Shown here: positions 35,132 to 44,350 of the stretch, one piece after another
Position numbering within the stretch: position 1 is the stretch's first letter
Layout of the letters: each line of letters opens with the position of its first letter
NCBI RefSeq assembly: GCF_000262465.1
Contig: NZ_CM001489.1
Location: 2,414,597-2,478,596 of the forward strand
DNA: 64,000 nt
Reading direction: 5' to 3'
Source of the DNA: Frankia sp. QA3
GTDB lineage: Bacteria; Actinomycetota; Actinomycetes; Frankiales; Frankiaceae
The notes under the pieces: model-generated
Seen by the model: only the letters and a program-made list of their open reading frames with translations
What the model was told of the DNA's origin: nothing
Databases searched by the model: none
Made by a program: the position numbers and the translations under genes

Positions 35132-35907
35132 CAGTAGTGGATGGGGCCCAGGGTGCCGCCGCCGGCGGCGATCGCCTCGCCGGTCACGGCGACCGCGAGC
35201 GGGGAGGCGAGGAAGGTCACGACCGCGGCGACCTCGTCGGCGGTGACGGCCCGCCCGATGGAGATGCGCGCCGCGGCGGCCTGGATCTGCTCGTCGGAAA
35301 GAACGAAGCTCCCGCCGTGGTCGCCGGTCAGGGTCAGCCCCGGGTGCACCACGTTGACGGTGACGCCGTGCGGGCCCAGCTCGTCGGCCAGGGTCTTGGT
35401 GAGGGCAGCGACGCCGACGTTGCGGATGGAACCGGAGGCGAGGCCGACCTGGCGGGCCGCCAGCCCGCCGATGTTGATGATCCGCCCCCAGCCCTGCGCG
35501 ACGAAGTGCGGCGTGACCGCCTGGGCGGTGCGCAGGTAGCCGAGCACCTTGACGTTGAAGTCGGCGGCGGCGTCCGCTGTGGACAGGGCGCCGACCCCCC
35601 CGGGTCCGCCGGCGCCGCCGGGTCGGGCCGCGTTGTTGACGAGAATGTCGACGCCGCCGAGTTCGGCGACGGTGCTCTCGACCAGGGCCTGGACGGAGGC
35701 GTCGCTGGCGGTGTCGGTGACCACCGGGACCACCGTCGCACCGCCCGCGGCGGACAGCTCGGCGGCGGCGGCCTTCAGGACGTCGGCGTCACGGGCGGCG
35801 ATGACGACCTGGGCTCCTTCGGCGAGCAGCGCGCCGGCGATCGCCCGCCCGATGCCGCGGCTGCCACCGGTGACGATCGCCCGTCGGCCCGCAAGTTGGA
35901 GATCCAC
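35131..35907 (-). CDS. SDR-family protein with degenerate active site
   Basis: A 258-residue Rossmann-fold protein: TGGSRGIGRAIAGALLAEGA at residue 12, AARDAD, NNAARPGGAGGPGG, and the end motif AVTGEAIAAGGG. The active-site stretch reads IINIGGLAARQVGLASGSIRN followed by VGVAALTKTLADELG. Where classical enzymes have Ser, Tyr-xxx-Lys, this has Gly, then GSIRN, so Tyr and Lys are replaced by Gly and Asn. This subgroup recurs in actinobacteria. GTG at 35907 follows AGGGAG; the frame to 35964 has no better start. It is likely to be co-transcribed with the dioxygenase. Confidence 0.82.
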   Translation of the reverse strand: MDLQLAGRRAIVTGGSRGIGRAIAGALLAEGAQVVIAARDADVLKAAAAELSAAGGATVVPVVTDTASDASVQALVESTVAELGGVDILVNNAARPGGAGGPGGVGALSTADAAADFNVKVLGYLRTAQAVTPHFVAQGWGRIINIGGLAARQVGLASGSIRNVGVAALTKTLADELGPHGVTVNVVHPGLTLTGDHGGSFVLSDEQIQAAAARISIGRAVTADEVAAVVTFLASPLAVAVTGEAIAAGGGTLGPIHY

Positions 35908-36461
35908 TCGTGCTCCCTGTCGGTTGTCTGGTCGCCCGGCCGTGAGTTCCCCTGGCCGAGGCAAGGGTCGCCCGCGGGACGCGCCGGACGACGTAGCGCC
36001 TCAGCAAACAACGCAGCGCCGCAGGCGGACGGCGTCGCGCCCCAGGCGAACGATGTGGCGCCCCGGGCGGGCGGCGTGGCGCCCCGGGCGGGCGGCGGAG
36101 AAACCCGGGCGGGCGGCGGTCCGGCCGCCGGCTACCGGGGGTCGAGACTGGTCGGACTTTGGGCGTCGGCGCTGAGCATCGGCGCTGGGCGTCGGCGTCA
36201 GCCGCGGCGATCCGGACAGCTCGCGGAGGTGACTCGCAGCAGGTCGATGTGCTCGCGCCTGGCCAGAAAGGCGATCGTCAACACATCCCCAACATGACCC
36301 CGCATTGTCGATCGGTCAAGTGAGACAATACAGTGACGTACACCACATAATGAGATCCGGCACCTGCTCCGGTAACCCCACACACCGCCAGCCTGCACGT
36401 CGGGCGCCGGCTCGCTGGGGCCATGGATCGATCGTCCCTCGAGATGGAAGGACCCGACCGA
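35908..36461. other. Divergent gap with a degenerate 21-nt tandem array
   Basis: Between the SDR gene and the aldolase-type gene. About six degenerate 21-nt units lie at 35990-36117; two of them (36055-36075 and 36076-36096) are identical. To the right is an AT-richer stretch (36285-36355) that should hold the aldolase promoter. Confidence 0.6.
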
Positions 36462-37367
36462 ATGACGCTCTCCCCCCACGATGCGCCCCCGGCACCAGCG
36501 ACGGCGCCAGCGAGCCCGGTCGCCGCAACGTCCGACGCCACGGCACCCCGCGATACGGCGCCCGATGACGGACGCGGGTACCCCTGGGCCGGACTGGTCT
36601 CCCCCGCCGAGGGCGGCCAGTGGCCCCGCCCGGTGCCGGTCCGCACGGTCGAGCAGGAGCGGCTGCACCGCAAGCAGAAGCTCGCCGCGGCGTACCGGAT
36701 CTTCGCCAAGCTCGGCCTCGCCGAGGGCCTGTCCGGCCACATCACCGCCCGCGATCCCGAGCTGACCGACCATTTCTGGGTGAACCGGTTCGGCCTCGAC
36801 TTCAGCCGCGTCACGGTGTCCAGTCTGCTGCTGGTCAACGCGAAGGGCGAGGTCGTGGTGGGGCGGCCGCCGCTGAACACCGCGGCGTTCGCGATCCACT
36901 CGCAGATCCACGCCGCCCGCCCGGACGTCGTCGGCGCCGCGCACACCCACTCCCCGTACGGGCGGGCGCTGTCCGCGCTCGGCGTGCCGCTGCATCCGAT
37001 CTCCCAGGACGCGTGCGCCTTCTACCAGCAGCATGTGGTCTTCGACCAGTACAACGGGGTCGTGTTGAGCGAGGAGGAGGGCCGGAAGATCGCCGCCGCG
37101 CTCGGCCCCCACAAGCTGGCGATCCTGCGCAATCACGGACTGCTCACCGTCGGCACCAGTGTGGAGGCGGCGGCCTCCCGGTACATCGCTGCCGAGCGAG
37201 CGGCCAGGACCCAGCTCATCGCGGCGGCGGCCGGGCCGCTGCACATCCTGGACCACGAGACCGCCAGCTTCACCGCCGGCCAGGGGCGCAGCGACGACCC
37301 GGACCGCTGGGCCTTCGACGCCCTCTACGAGATCATCATCGAGGAGCAGCCCGACCTGCTCACCTGA
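36462..37367 (+). CDS. Class II aldolase/adducin-family protein
   Basis: About 301 residues. After a disordered Pro/Ala-rich start, the domain runs LAAAYRIFAKLGLAEGLSGHITARDPE, FWVNRFGLDFSRV, then the zinc-site motif VVGAAHTHSPYGRALSALG and the late LAILRNHGLLTVGTSVEAA with the third His. All three zinc histidines are therefore present, as in fuculose-phosphate aldolase relatives. Many bacterial members without sugar partners act on unknown small aldols or decarboxylate. ATG at 36462 has GGAAGGA upstream; ATGs at 36423 and 36444 are possible. Monocistronic, convergent with the SARP gene. Confidence 0.85.
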   Translation: MTLSPHDAPPAPATAPASPVAATSDATAPRDTAPDDGRGYPWAGLVSPAEGGQWPRPVPVRTVEQERLHRKQKLAAAYRIFAKLGLAEGLSGHITARDPELTDHFWVNRFGLDFSRVTVSSLLLVNAKGEVVVGRPPLNTAAFAIHSQIHAARPDVVGAAHTHSPYGRALSALGVPLHPISQDACAFYQQHVVFDQYNGVVLSEEEGRKIAAALGPHKLAILRNHGLLTVGTSVEAAASRYIAAERAARTQLIAAAAGPLHILDHETASFTAGQGRSDDPDRWAFDALYEIIIEEQPDLLT

Positions 37368-37524
37368 CCTCCCCGCAGCCACCGATGGTCACCAGGAACC
37401 GCACGTCGCGCGCCGGCACCGGCCGGAACAGCCGGACTGGGGTTGGCAGGTCGGGACGCCGTCGATGTCGCCCAGCCGGTCGGCTACCAGGGACTGTTCA
37501 GTGGAATCGGCGGGATCGGGCGCG

Positions 37525-38292
37525 CTAGACCGCCACCGCGAGGTCACGCCGGTCGTTCAGGATTGCGTTCTGCAGCCGGCGCATGGTCTCACTCGGCTCG
37601 AGCCCGAGTTCCTCCCGCATGAGGCGCCGCGCGCACTGGAACTCGCGCAGCGCCTCGGCCCGTCGACCCGACAGATGCAGGGCCAGCATCAGCAGTTCCC
37701 GGAAGGCCTCGTGGAACGGATACTCGTCGATCCAGTTGGTGAGATCGCACACCAACTCCCGGTGACGTCCGGTCCGCAACGAGCAGCGGGCGATCGACTC
37801 CAGGCACCCCAACCGCATTTCCTCGGCCCATCGCATGAAGGTGCTGACTATCGCGCCGTCCCGTATCCCGGCAAGTACCGGCCCACGGAAGAGCGCGGCC
37901 GCCGCGGTGAAGCTGACGAACGCCCGCTCTGGGTTGCCGGCCAAGTCAGCACGCCCGCGGGCATATAGCCGCTGCAGGTCGTAGACGTCGGTGAGCGAGT
38001 CGTCCACTCGCAGGACGTAGCCGTGTGCGTGAGTGGCGATGACCGCGCCCTGGCTGTCCGGGCCGGGGCAGATCTTACGCAACTGGGAGACGTAGACATA
38101 CAGTCCGGCCCGGACCCGGCTGGGGCGGTCGTCTCCCCATATCTCGCTGATGAGCTCCTCGGCGGAAACCGAACGATTCGCCCTGATAAGAAGCGCGGCG
38201 AGCAGGATCTCGACTTTCGGCGCGCTGATCCTTCGGGGTTTCCCGTTCATGATCTGGAGTGGCCCGAGCAGCTCGTATCGCGTGGCTTCCAC
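37525..38292 (-). CDS. SARP-family transcriptional activator (BTAD)
   Basis: A 255-residue regulator with only the two SARP domains: an amino-terminal OmpR-type winged helix (RYELLGPLQI, KVEILLAALLIRANRSVSAE, YVYVSQLRKIC) and the bacterial transcriptional activation domain (from about 100: DVYDLQRLYARGRADLAGN, FHEAFRELLMLALHLSGRRA). SARPs usually switch on secondary-metabolite clusters by binding direct repeats near promoters. GTG at 38292 has GGAGGA 6 nt upstream; the frame to 38700 is not supported. It diverges from the large LuxR-type regulator at 38896. No polyketide or peptide synthetase is in the window. Confidence 0.88.
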   Translation of the reverse strand: MEATRYELLGPLQIMNGKPRRISAPKVEILLAALLIRANRSVSAEELISEIWGDDRPSRVRAGLYVYVSQLRKICPGPDSQGAVIATHAHGYVLRVDDSLTDVYDLQRLYARGRADLAGNPERAFVSFTAAAALFRGPVLAGIRDGAIVSTFMRWAEEMRLGCLESIARCSLRTGRHRELVCDLTNWIDEYPFHEAFRELLMLALHLSGRRAEALREFQCARRLMREELGLEPSETMRRLQNAILNDRRDLAVAV

Positions 38293-38895
38293 AGTCTGTC
38301 CTCCACGGACGGGGAGACGGACCGAGGTCCGCTTCACCTGGCGTCGGCCATTGTCAGGGACGGGAGAAGCGGGCACATCAGCGGAAGTGCGTATCTTCGG
38401 TGCGGCCTTGTACGTACTCGACGAGCCGGCCGGGCCCTGATCATGGGTGGTCTCGGTCCGCCCGCCAACCGGTCGCCCCGGGGAGCAGTCGCAACGAATC
38501 GAAACGGTGGACGATACGAAGAGGCTCCTCATACGATGCGTAGGTGCTCCGCAGTCCTTCGCGCCGCGTCCACGTTGACTTCGCCCGCGTGGCCAGTGCT
38601 TTGTGTCCGAAGGCTGACTGTCCAGACCTCTGACGTCGGGGCGCCGATACTTTCGGCCTGGGCCGCCTTTCCGGCGGCCGGGCCATGTACAGATCCGCAC
38701 ACGGATCTCGCCGCCGCACCCCGCCGTACCGCCACCTCGACGACGGTACGGCTGAGCCGGCGCCGGGCATGGTCGCCCCGGTGACCGGCCCTCGTGACGA
38801 GGCCGAGAGAATGCGACACGATCAACGCGTCAGCGGGGCGACGGACGCGGCTCCGTCGCCCGGCCCGACGCATCCGGGGACAAGGGGAATGCCCG
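38293..38895. other. Divergent promoter region between SARP and LAL regulators
   Basis: No gene is supported in these 600 bp. The promoters of both regulators should lie here. No clear SARP-type direct repeat was recognised by eye. Confidence 0.4.
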
Positions 38896-41736
38896 ATGGA
38901 GTCGTCGCTCCACGCCATGACGCCCTGTGCACCCGCGCACCTCGACCGGTCCGGTCCCACCGTCGTGCGGACGGCCGAGCTCCAGTTGTTGCAGACCCTG
39001 GTGCGCGAACCCGGCCGTGCGGGCAGGTTGATCGCGGTCGTCGGCGAACCGGGGTCGGGCAAGACGCATCTGCTGGCCGCTCTGGTGCGCGATCGGTACC
39101 GCGGCGAGCGCCCAGCCACCGTCTACCGGTTCACCCCGGGCCACGACCAGGACCCGCACAGCCCGCTGCACCCTGCGCTGACGCCGCCACCAGCGCCCGG
39201 CGCACCGGACCTGCCGGCCGGGAACGTCTCGCGGCTGCGACCCGGCTCCGCCAGCCGGGACCTGCTCGTCCTGGAGGATGCCCACCTCGCGAACGTCGCG
39301 ACCATACGGGAGCTGACGGCGATCGCGGCGGGAAAGATCCGCCCCCGGTGGGACGTGGTCGTCTCGCTGCGGCCCCGCCAGACCCCCATGGAGCTGGCCG
39401 AGGCGATAGCGCTCGGCGTCACCTTCGGCCACTCCAGTCGCATCGACCTGGCGCCGCTGACCGACGAGCAGGTCGTCGCCCTGCTGTCGCGACCACTGAC
39501 GCAGGAGATCCGCCACGGCGACCGCAATCCCTTCAACCTCCGCGCGCTGCAGGCTCTCGAACAGAGCCGGCGGCACCACCGGGACACGATCGTCGCGCCC
39601 TTCGAACGCGCCGCCCTCAGCGAGACCCAGGGTCTGGGCGCGCAGGAACACCGCGTGCTGCAGGCCGCCGTGGTGCTGCGGGAACACTTCGACGTCGAGC
39701 TGCTCTCGGCGGTTGCCGAGCTGGACCATGCGCAGGTCTCCGCGGCGGTACGGGCGCTCGTGCGTCGCGACCTGCTGCGGCCGGACGGAGTCGGACGAGG
39801 CTTCTCCGTACGCCACGATGTCTTCGGCGCGCTCCTGCACCGGGCGATGGACCCGATCTGGGCGGAGAACGCCCATCGGCGCGCCATCGGCAGCCTCGCC
39901 AGCCGGGGCCTGACCAGTCGGGAGCTCGGATTCCACCTCGTTCACTCGCTTTTCCGCGCGCGCCCCGAGGAACTCGCGCAGCTCGTCGCGGCGGCGTGGG
40001 ACGTCATGGAGTCCGATGTCTCGGAATCCCTCTCGTGGCTCACCACCGTCACCGAGTGGACCTCCCCCACCAGTGCGATCGGACGACAGGCCCGACTCGC
40101 CCTGGTCGCCGCGCTCGGAATCTCCGGGCGCATGACGGAAAGCCGCGACCTGCTCTTCGACATCCACCGGCACCAGGAGGATCTCCACGAGGCCGGCTGG
40201 GCCGATCAGGTCGCCTTCGTCTGCGTTGTGGAGGGCATCGCCAGCCACGACGTCCAGACCCTCGGCCTGCTCGGCGAGCAGCTGGACCTGCCCGCGGCGC
40301 GTTCCTCGATCGCCTGGCCCCGGATGGTCTTCGCCCACGGCCTGCGGCTGGCGATGAGGGTCGGGACGTACGACCGCCAGCTCCTCGACGCCGCGGTCGA
40401 GGTCGCCCGGCACAACGGGGCGGACGCGGACATCTGCGGGCTGCTTGCCATCCGGGCGCTCGCCTCGATGCAGGCGGGGGACTTCGACGCCGCCCACACG
40501 GACGCCTCCGCCGCCGGGGAGGCGCTTTCCCGGTGCCCGGAGCGGCTGGTCAGCCAACGGCTGGAGTACGTCTTCGCGGTCGGTCTCGCCAACCTCTATC
40601 TCGGCCGGTGGTCAGATGCCCGCCACCAGCTCAGACGCGGGGTGGCAACAGCCAGCCGGTCGCAGCGGACCTTCATCCTGCCGGGCCTGCTGGTGATGCT
40701 CAGCGAGGCCGAGCGCAGCCTCGGGCTGCTCCGCCAGGCGCGCGAGTCGGCGCAGGCGGCCCACCACGAGGCCGGATCCAGCTGCACGCTGCGCTGGCCC
40801 CAGGCACTCGCCCTGCAGTCGCTCAGCGAGGTGTGGCTGCAGCCGCCGGGCAGCGGGCGAGCGCGGGCACTGGCGAAACAGGCGCTGTCCGGGTACCCCT
40901 TGGAGTCGCAGGTGCCAGTCCGCGGTGACATCAACGGCAGCGCGTCGATGGCGGTCCTGTCCCTGGCCATCTCGGCCTGGCTCGACGGCGATTCCCAGCA
41001 CTGCGTGACGTTGCTGCTCAACGAGGGCAAGGGGCCGCAGCTGACGGGACTGCCGCTGTTGCAACGCGGGAGAGGCTGGGAGTTGCTCTGCGCGGCCGGA
41101 CTCGACGCCGGACTGCCCATCGCCGAGTGGGCCGCACGCAACGAGCGGCACGCGCGCGCGGTATCGCTGCCCTTTCACCACGCCTACGCGCTCCTCTCTC
41201 GCGGCCACGTGCTGCGTGGGACCGGCCGGACCGCCGACGCCGCCGGGTGTTACCTGGAGGCGGCCGCGCTGTTCGCCTCGGCCAGCATGCCGATCGACCA
41301 GTGCTACTCCCTCGGACTCGCAGCCGCGGCGCTGCGATCGCTCGGCCGCGCCACGCAGGCCGCGGACCTCGCCAACCTGGCGGCGGAGATCGCCGGGCGC
41401 CGCGGCGCCCTGACCCTGCTGCACTGGCTGGGCCGCCAGGACGGCCGGCCAGGCCGGCCGCAACCGCGGGACCCCGCCGAACCCGAGATACTCGGCGCGC
41501 TCACCCGGCGCGAGCGCGAGATCGCCTTCCTCATCTCGTCGGGAATGAAACGGCGGGAGATCGCCGAGCGACTGACTATAAGTATCAGAACGGTCGACGT
41601 CCATCTGACCCGAATCTATCGGAAGACCGGATTGAGCTCCATGGTGGAGCTGGCTGTCGCGGTCAACCGGACCACCGGGGGACAGCACCGAAATCATGAC
41701 CCGGATCGAACGGCGAGGGCCACCGTCAGAATGTAG
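38896..41736 (+). CDS. Large ATP-binding LuxR-family (LAL) regulator
   Basis: A 946-residue STAND-type ATPase regulator. Walker A is VVGEPGSGKTHLLAAL near residue 55 and Walker B LLVLEDAHLANV near 130. A long helical, tetratricopeptide-like middle follows. The LuxR helix-turn-helix closes the protein: LTRREREIAFLISSGMKRRE then IAERLTISIRTVDVHLTRIY. LAL proteins sense a ligand, exchange nucleotide and activate catabolic or antibiotic genes. ATG at 38896 follows AAGGGGAA. Its end overlaps the end of the convergent ATPase gene of cassette B by 11 nt. Cassette B is a plausible target. Confidence 0.9.
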   Translation: MESSLHAMTPCAPAHLDRSGPTVVRTAELQLLQTLVREPGRAGRLIAVVGEPGSGKTHLLAALVRDRYRGERPATVYRFTPGHDQDPHSPLHPALTPPPAPGAPDLPAGNVSRLRPGSASRDLLVLEDAHLANVATIRELTAIAAGKIRPRWDVVVSLRPRQTPMELAEAIALGVTFGHSSRIDLAPLTDEQVVALLSRPLTQEIRHGDRNPFNLRALQALEQSRRHHRDTIVAPFERAALSETQGLGAQEHRVLQAAVVLREHFDVELLSAVAELDHAQVSAAVRALVRRDLLRPDGVGRGFSVRHDVFGALLHRAMDPIWAENAHRRAIGSLASRGLTSRELGFHLVHSLFRARPEELAQLVAAAWDVMESDVSESLSWLTTVTEWTSPTSAIGRQARLALVAALGISGRMTESRDLLFDIHRHQEDLHEAGWADQVAFVCVVEGIASHDVQTLGLLGEQLDLPAARSSIAWPRMVFAHGLRLAMRVGTYDRQLLDAAVEVARHNGADADICGLLAIRALASMQAGDFDAAHTDASAAGEALSRCPERLVSQRLEYVFAVGLANLYLGRWSDARHQLRRGVATASRSQRTFILPGLLVMLSEAERSLGLLRQARESAQAAHHEAGSSCTLRWPQALALQSLSEVWLQPPGSGRARALAKQALSGYPLESQVPVRGDINGSASMAVLSLAISAWLDGDSQHCVTLLLNEGKGPQLTGLPLLQRGRGWELLCAAGLDAGLPIAEWAARNERHARAVSLPFHHAYALLSRGHVLRGTGRTADAAGCYLEAAALFASASMPIDQCYSLGLAAAALRSLGRATQAADLANLAAEIAGRRGALTLLHWLGRQDGRPGRPQPRDPAEPEILGALTRREREIAFLISSGMKRREIAERLTISIRTVDVHLTRIYRKTGLSSMVELAVAVNRTTGGQHRNHDPDRTARATVRM

Positions 41737-43411
41737 TTTCCAGCTGGGGGACCGCGGCGAGCAGCGCCTGGGTGTATGGATGCCGCGGGGCGCCGAACAC
41801 CTGCTCCGCCGCTCCCTGTTCGACCACCCGCCCCCGGTGCAGGACGACCACCCGATGGCTGAGGTAATGAACGACGCCCAGATGGTGGGAGATGAAGACG
41901 TACGCAACGCCCAGGCGGGCCTGGACGTCCCGGAAAACCTCGAGTACCTGTGCCTGGATCGAGACGTCCAGGGCCGACACCGGTTCGTCGCAGACGATCA
42001 CCTCCGGCTCGGGCGCGAGCGCGCGGGCGATCGCCAGTCGCTGCCGCTGGCCCCCGGAGAGCGCCCGGGCCCGCTCGGGCAGGACCTCCCGCCCGAGCCC
42101 GACATGCTCCAACAGCTCCCTCACCCGCTTCGCCCGGTCGGCGGACGACATCGACGACACCCGCAGCGGTTCGGCGAGGATCTGGTGTGCCGTGTAGCGG
42201 GGGTCGAACGAGCCCAGCGGGTCCTGATAGATCATCTGGACACGTCGACGGGTCGCGCGTCGGGCGGCGCGGTCCAGCGTGTTCCACCCGACGCCGTCCA
42301 CCCTGACCTCCCCGGCGTCCGGCGCGACGAGCCCCATCAGCATCCGGCCGACCGTGGTCTTGCCCGATCCGGACTCTCCGACGAGCCCCACGGTCTCCCC
42401 CGCCCGCACGACGAAGGAGACGTCGTCGACCGCTGTCAGTCGCTGCCGGCCGGGTAGGTGGTAGGTCTTGACCAGTCCGCGGGCCGCCAGCACCACCGGA
42501 GCCGGATCGGCGGGCACCGCCGGGTCGGGCGGCAGGCTCACGGACACCGGTGTCGCCGACGCCGACGCCGAGGGCGCCGGCGTACCGCTGCCGTGTGCGC
42601 CCAGCGCCGAGGCCGCCGCGAGGAGCTGGCGGGTGTAGGTGTGCCGGGGCGCGTCGAGCACGGTCCGGGTGGTCCCCTGTTCGACGAAGACCCCGCCCCG
42701 CATCACGTAGACGTGGTCGGCCAGTTCAGCCACGACCGCGAGATCGTGACTGATCAGCAGCATCGCCGTGCCGTCCGCGGTCCGTTCCCGCAACAGCGCG
42801 AGCACCTGCTTCTGCACCGTCATGTCCAGCGCCGTGGTGGGCTCGTCCGCGATGAGGAGATCCGGCCTGGCGGCGAGGGCGGACGCGATCAGGGCGCGCT
42901 GACGCAGCCCACCGGACAACTGGTGGGAGTACTGGCGCAGCCGGGTCCGCGGCTGCGGGATGCCCACCTCCGCCAGCAGGCGGACAACCTCCTCCTCGAC
43001 GTGGCCGCGTTCGACCGTGCGGTGCTCTCGCAGCGGCTCGGCGACCTCGGCGGCGATGGAACGCAGGGGGTCGAGTGAGCCCATCGCGTCCTGCAGGACG
43101 AAGCCGATCCTGCCGCCGCGCACCGAGCGCCACTGCCGCGATCCCAGTACGCGCAGATCGATGCCGTCGAACGACAACGCCTGCGCGCGCACCGCCGCGT
43201 TGTCGCCGGCCAGTCCCACCAGACTGCGGGCGGTCACGCTCTTGCCGGATCCGGACTCTCCGACGATCGCCACGATCTGGCCTCGTCGGATCTCGAAGGA
43301 GACTCCCCGCACCGCCTCCACAACCTGGTGCTCACGGGAAAAGGAGACGGCGAGATTGCGCACCGCGAGCAACGGCTCGTCCTGCTCCTGCGGCGTATTC
43401 CCGCGGCTCAT
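41726..43411 (-). CDS. Fused DppD-DppF ABC transporter ATPase, cassette B
   Basis: A 561-residue double ATPase. First domain: [39 protein letters not shown]. Second domain: [53 protein letters not shown]. Oligopeptide-type tails HTYTRQLLAA and HPYTQALLAA end each. ATG at 43411 overlaps the permease stop by ATGA. It is the last gene of the operon binding protein, permease, permease, ATPase. A Ser/Ala/Pro linker of about 40 residues joins the domains. Confidence 0.9.
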   Translation of the reverse strand: MSRGNTPQEQDEPLLAVRNLAVSFSREHQVVEAVRGVSFEIRRGQIVAIVGESGSGKSVTARSLVGLAGDNAAVRAQALSFDGIDLRVLGSRQWRSVRGGRIGFVLQDAMGSLDPLRSIAAEVAEPLREHRTVERGHVEEEVVRLLAEVGIPQPRTRLRQYSHQLSGGLRQRALIASALAARPDLLIADEPTTALDMTVQKQVLALLRERTADGTAMLLISHDLAVVAELADHVYVMRGGVFVEQGTTRTVLDAPRHTYTRQLLAAASALGAHGSGTPAPSASASATPVSVSLPPDPAVPADPAPVVLAARGLVKTYHLPGRQRLTAVDDVSFVVRAGETVGLVGESGSGKTTVGRMLMGLVAPDAGEVRVDGVGWNTLDRAARRATRRRVQMIYQDPLGSFDPRYTAHQILAEPLRVSSMSSADRAKRVRELLEHVGLGREVLPERARALSGGQRQRLAIARALAPEPEVIVCDEPVSALDVSIQAQVLEVFRDVQARLGVAYVFISHHLGVVHYLSHRVVVLHRGRVVEQGAAEQVFGAPRHPYTQALLAAVPQLETTF

Positions 43412-44310
43412 CGGGTCAGCCCCTGGATCCGCTCCCCCACCACGGTGACGGCGAGCACGGCGACGGTGAGCGCCAGGCCGGGGAAAACCGCCGGCCACCA
43501 TGCCACCTCGAGGTAGTTGCGACTACCCGCCAGCATCGCCCCCCATTCGGCGGTCGGTGGCCGGGGGCCCAGCCCGACAAAGCTCAACGACGAACTTGCC
43601 ACAATCATGCTGCCGAGACCGACGGTGGCGAGGGCGACGATCGGTCCGACGGTGTTCGGGACGACGTGGCGCACCACCACCTGCACTTTGCTCCAGCCCA
43701 GTCCATGCGCGGCCTCGACGTAGTCACAGGACCGGACGCGGATGACCTCCGCCCGGGTCACCCGCGCGAATCCGGGTAGGCCGACCACCGCCAGGCCCAC
43801 CGCGGCGTTTGTGCTTCCGGTGCCGAGGACGGCGACGATGAGAAAGACCAGCAACAGTCCGGGCACCGACATGACGATGTCGAGCAGTCGGCTGATCACC
43901 TGGTCGACCACGCTGTTCGACTGGGCGGCGAGAACTCCCACCACGACGCCGCCGACCAGCGCCAGCAAGGACGCCCCGACCCCGATCAGCAGCGAAGGAC
44001 GGGCGCCGTACACGATCCGCGCGTAGAGGTCCCGACCGTTCTGGTCGGTGCCGAACCAGTGGTCCCCGCTCGGCGCCCGCAGCGTCTGACGCAGATCGAC
44101 GGCGTTCGGGTCCACCCCGGTGAACAGCCCGGGAGCGGCGGTGACGCAGGCCAGCAGGGCCAGTACCGCGAGCCCGAGCCCGAGCCCGACCACGGACCGC
44201 CGGCGGGGACGGCCCGCACCGACCCGTCCGGGGATCAGCCCGACCCCCGTCTCAGGACGCTCGGCGTCGAGCGTCGTCGACACCCGGGTGGATCTCTGCG
44301 CGACTGTCAT
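43408..44310 (-). CDS. DppC-type permease, cassette B
   Basis: A 300-residue permease with HWFGTDQNGRDLYARIVYGA, the ATPase-contact loop YVEAAHGLGWSKVQVVVRHV and the late PTAEWGAMLAGSRNYLEVAWW. Membrane segments start at about residue 40 (VVGLGLGLAVLALLACVTA). ATG at 44310 follows GGAAGGGAGA. A 40-nt gap containing a short CAGGTCGGT repeat separates it from the upstream permease. Confidence 0.9.
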   Translation of the reverse strand: MTVAQRSTRVSTTLDAERPETGVGLIPGRVGAGRPRRRSVVGLGLGLAVLALLACVTAAPGLFTGVDPNAVDLRQTLRAPSGDHWFGTDQNGRDLYARIVYGARPSLLIGVGASLLALVGGVVVGVLAAQSNSVVDQVISRLLDIVMSVPGLLLVFLIVAVLGTGSTNAAVGLAVVGLPGFARVTRAEVIRVRSCDYVEAAHGLGWSKVQVVVRHVVPNTVGPIVALATVGLGSMIVASSSLSFVGLGPRPPTAEWGAMLAGSRNYLEVAWWPAVFPGLALTVAVLAVTVVGERIQGLTR

Positions 44311-44350
44311 CGGTGTCTCCCTTCCTGGTCAGTCAGGTCGGTCAGGTCGG

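Noticed and set aside
36332-36346. AGTGACGTACACCAC, also found at 63305-63319, as a shared regulatory motif
   Set aside because: One shared 15-mer is expected by chance in 64 kb, and flanks do not match.
38685-40928. A 747-codon frame in the same direction as the LAL gene
   Set aside because: Pro/Arg/Gly-rich product in a different frame of the LAL gene; the LAL frame has Walker motifs and the LuxR domain.
37525-41736. SARP and LAL genes as proof of an antibiotic cluster
   Set aside because: No polyketide synthase, peptide synthetase or terpene synthase is present in the window.
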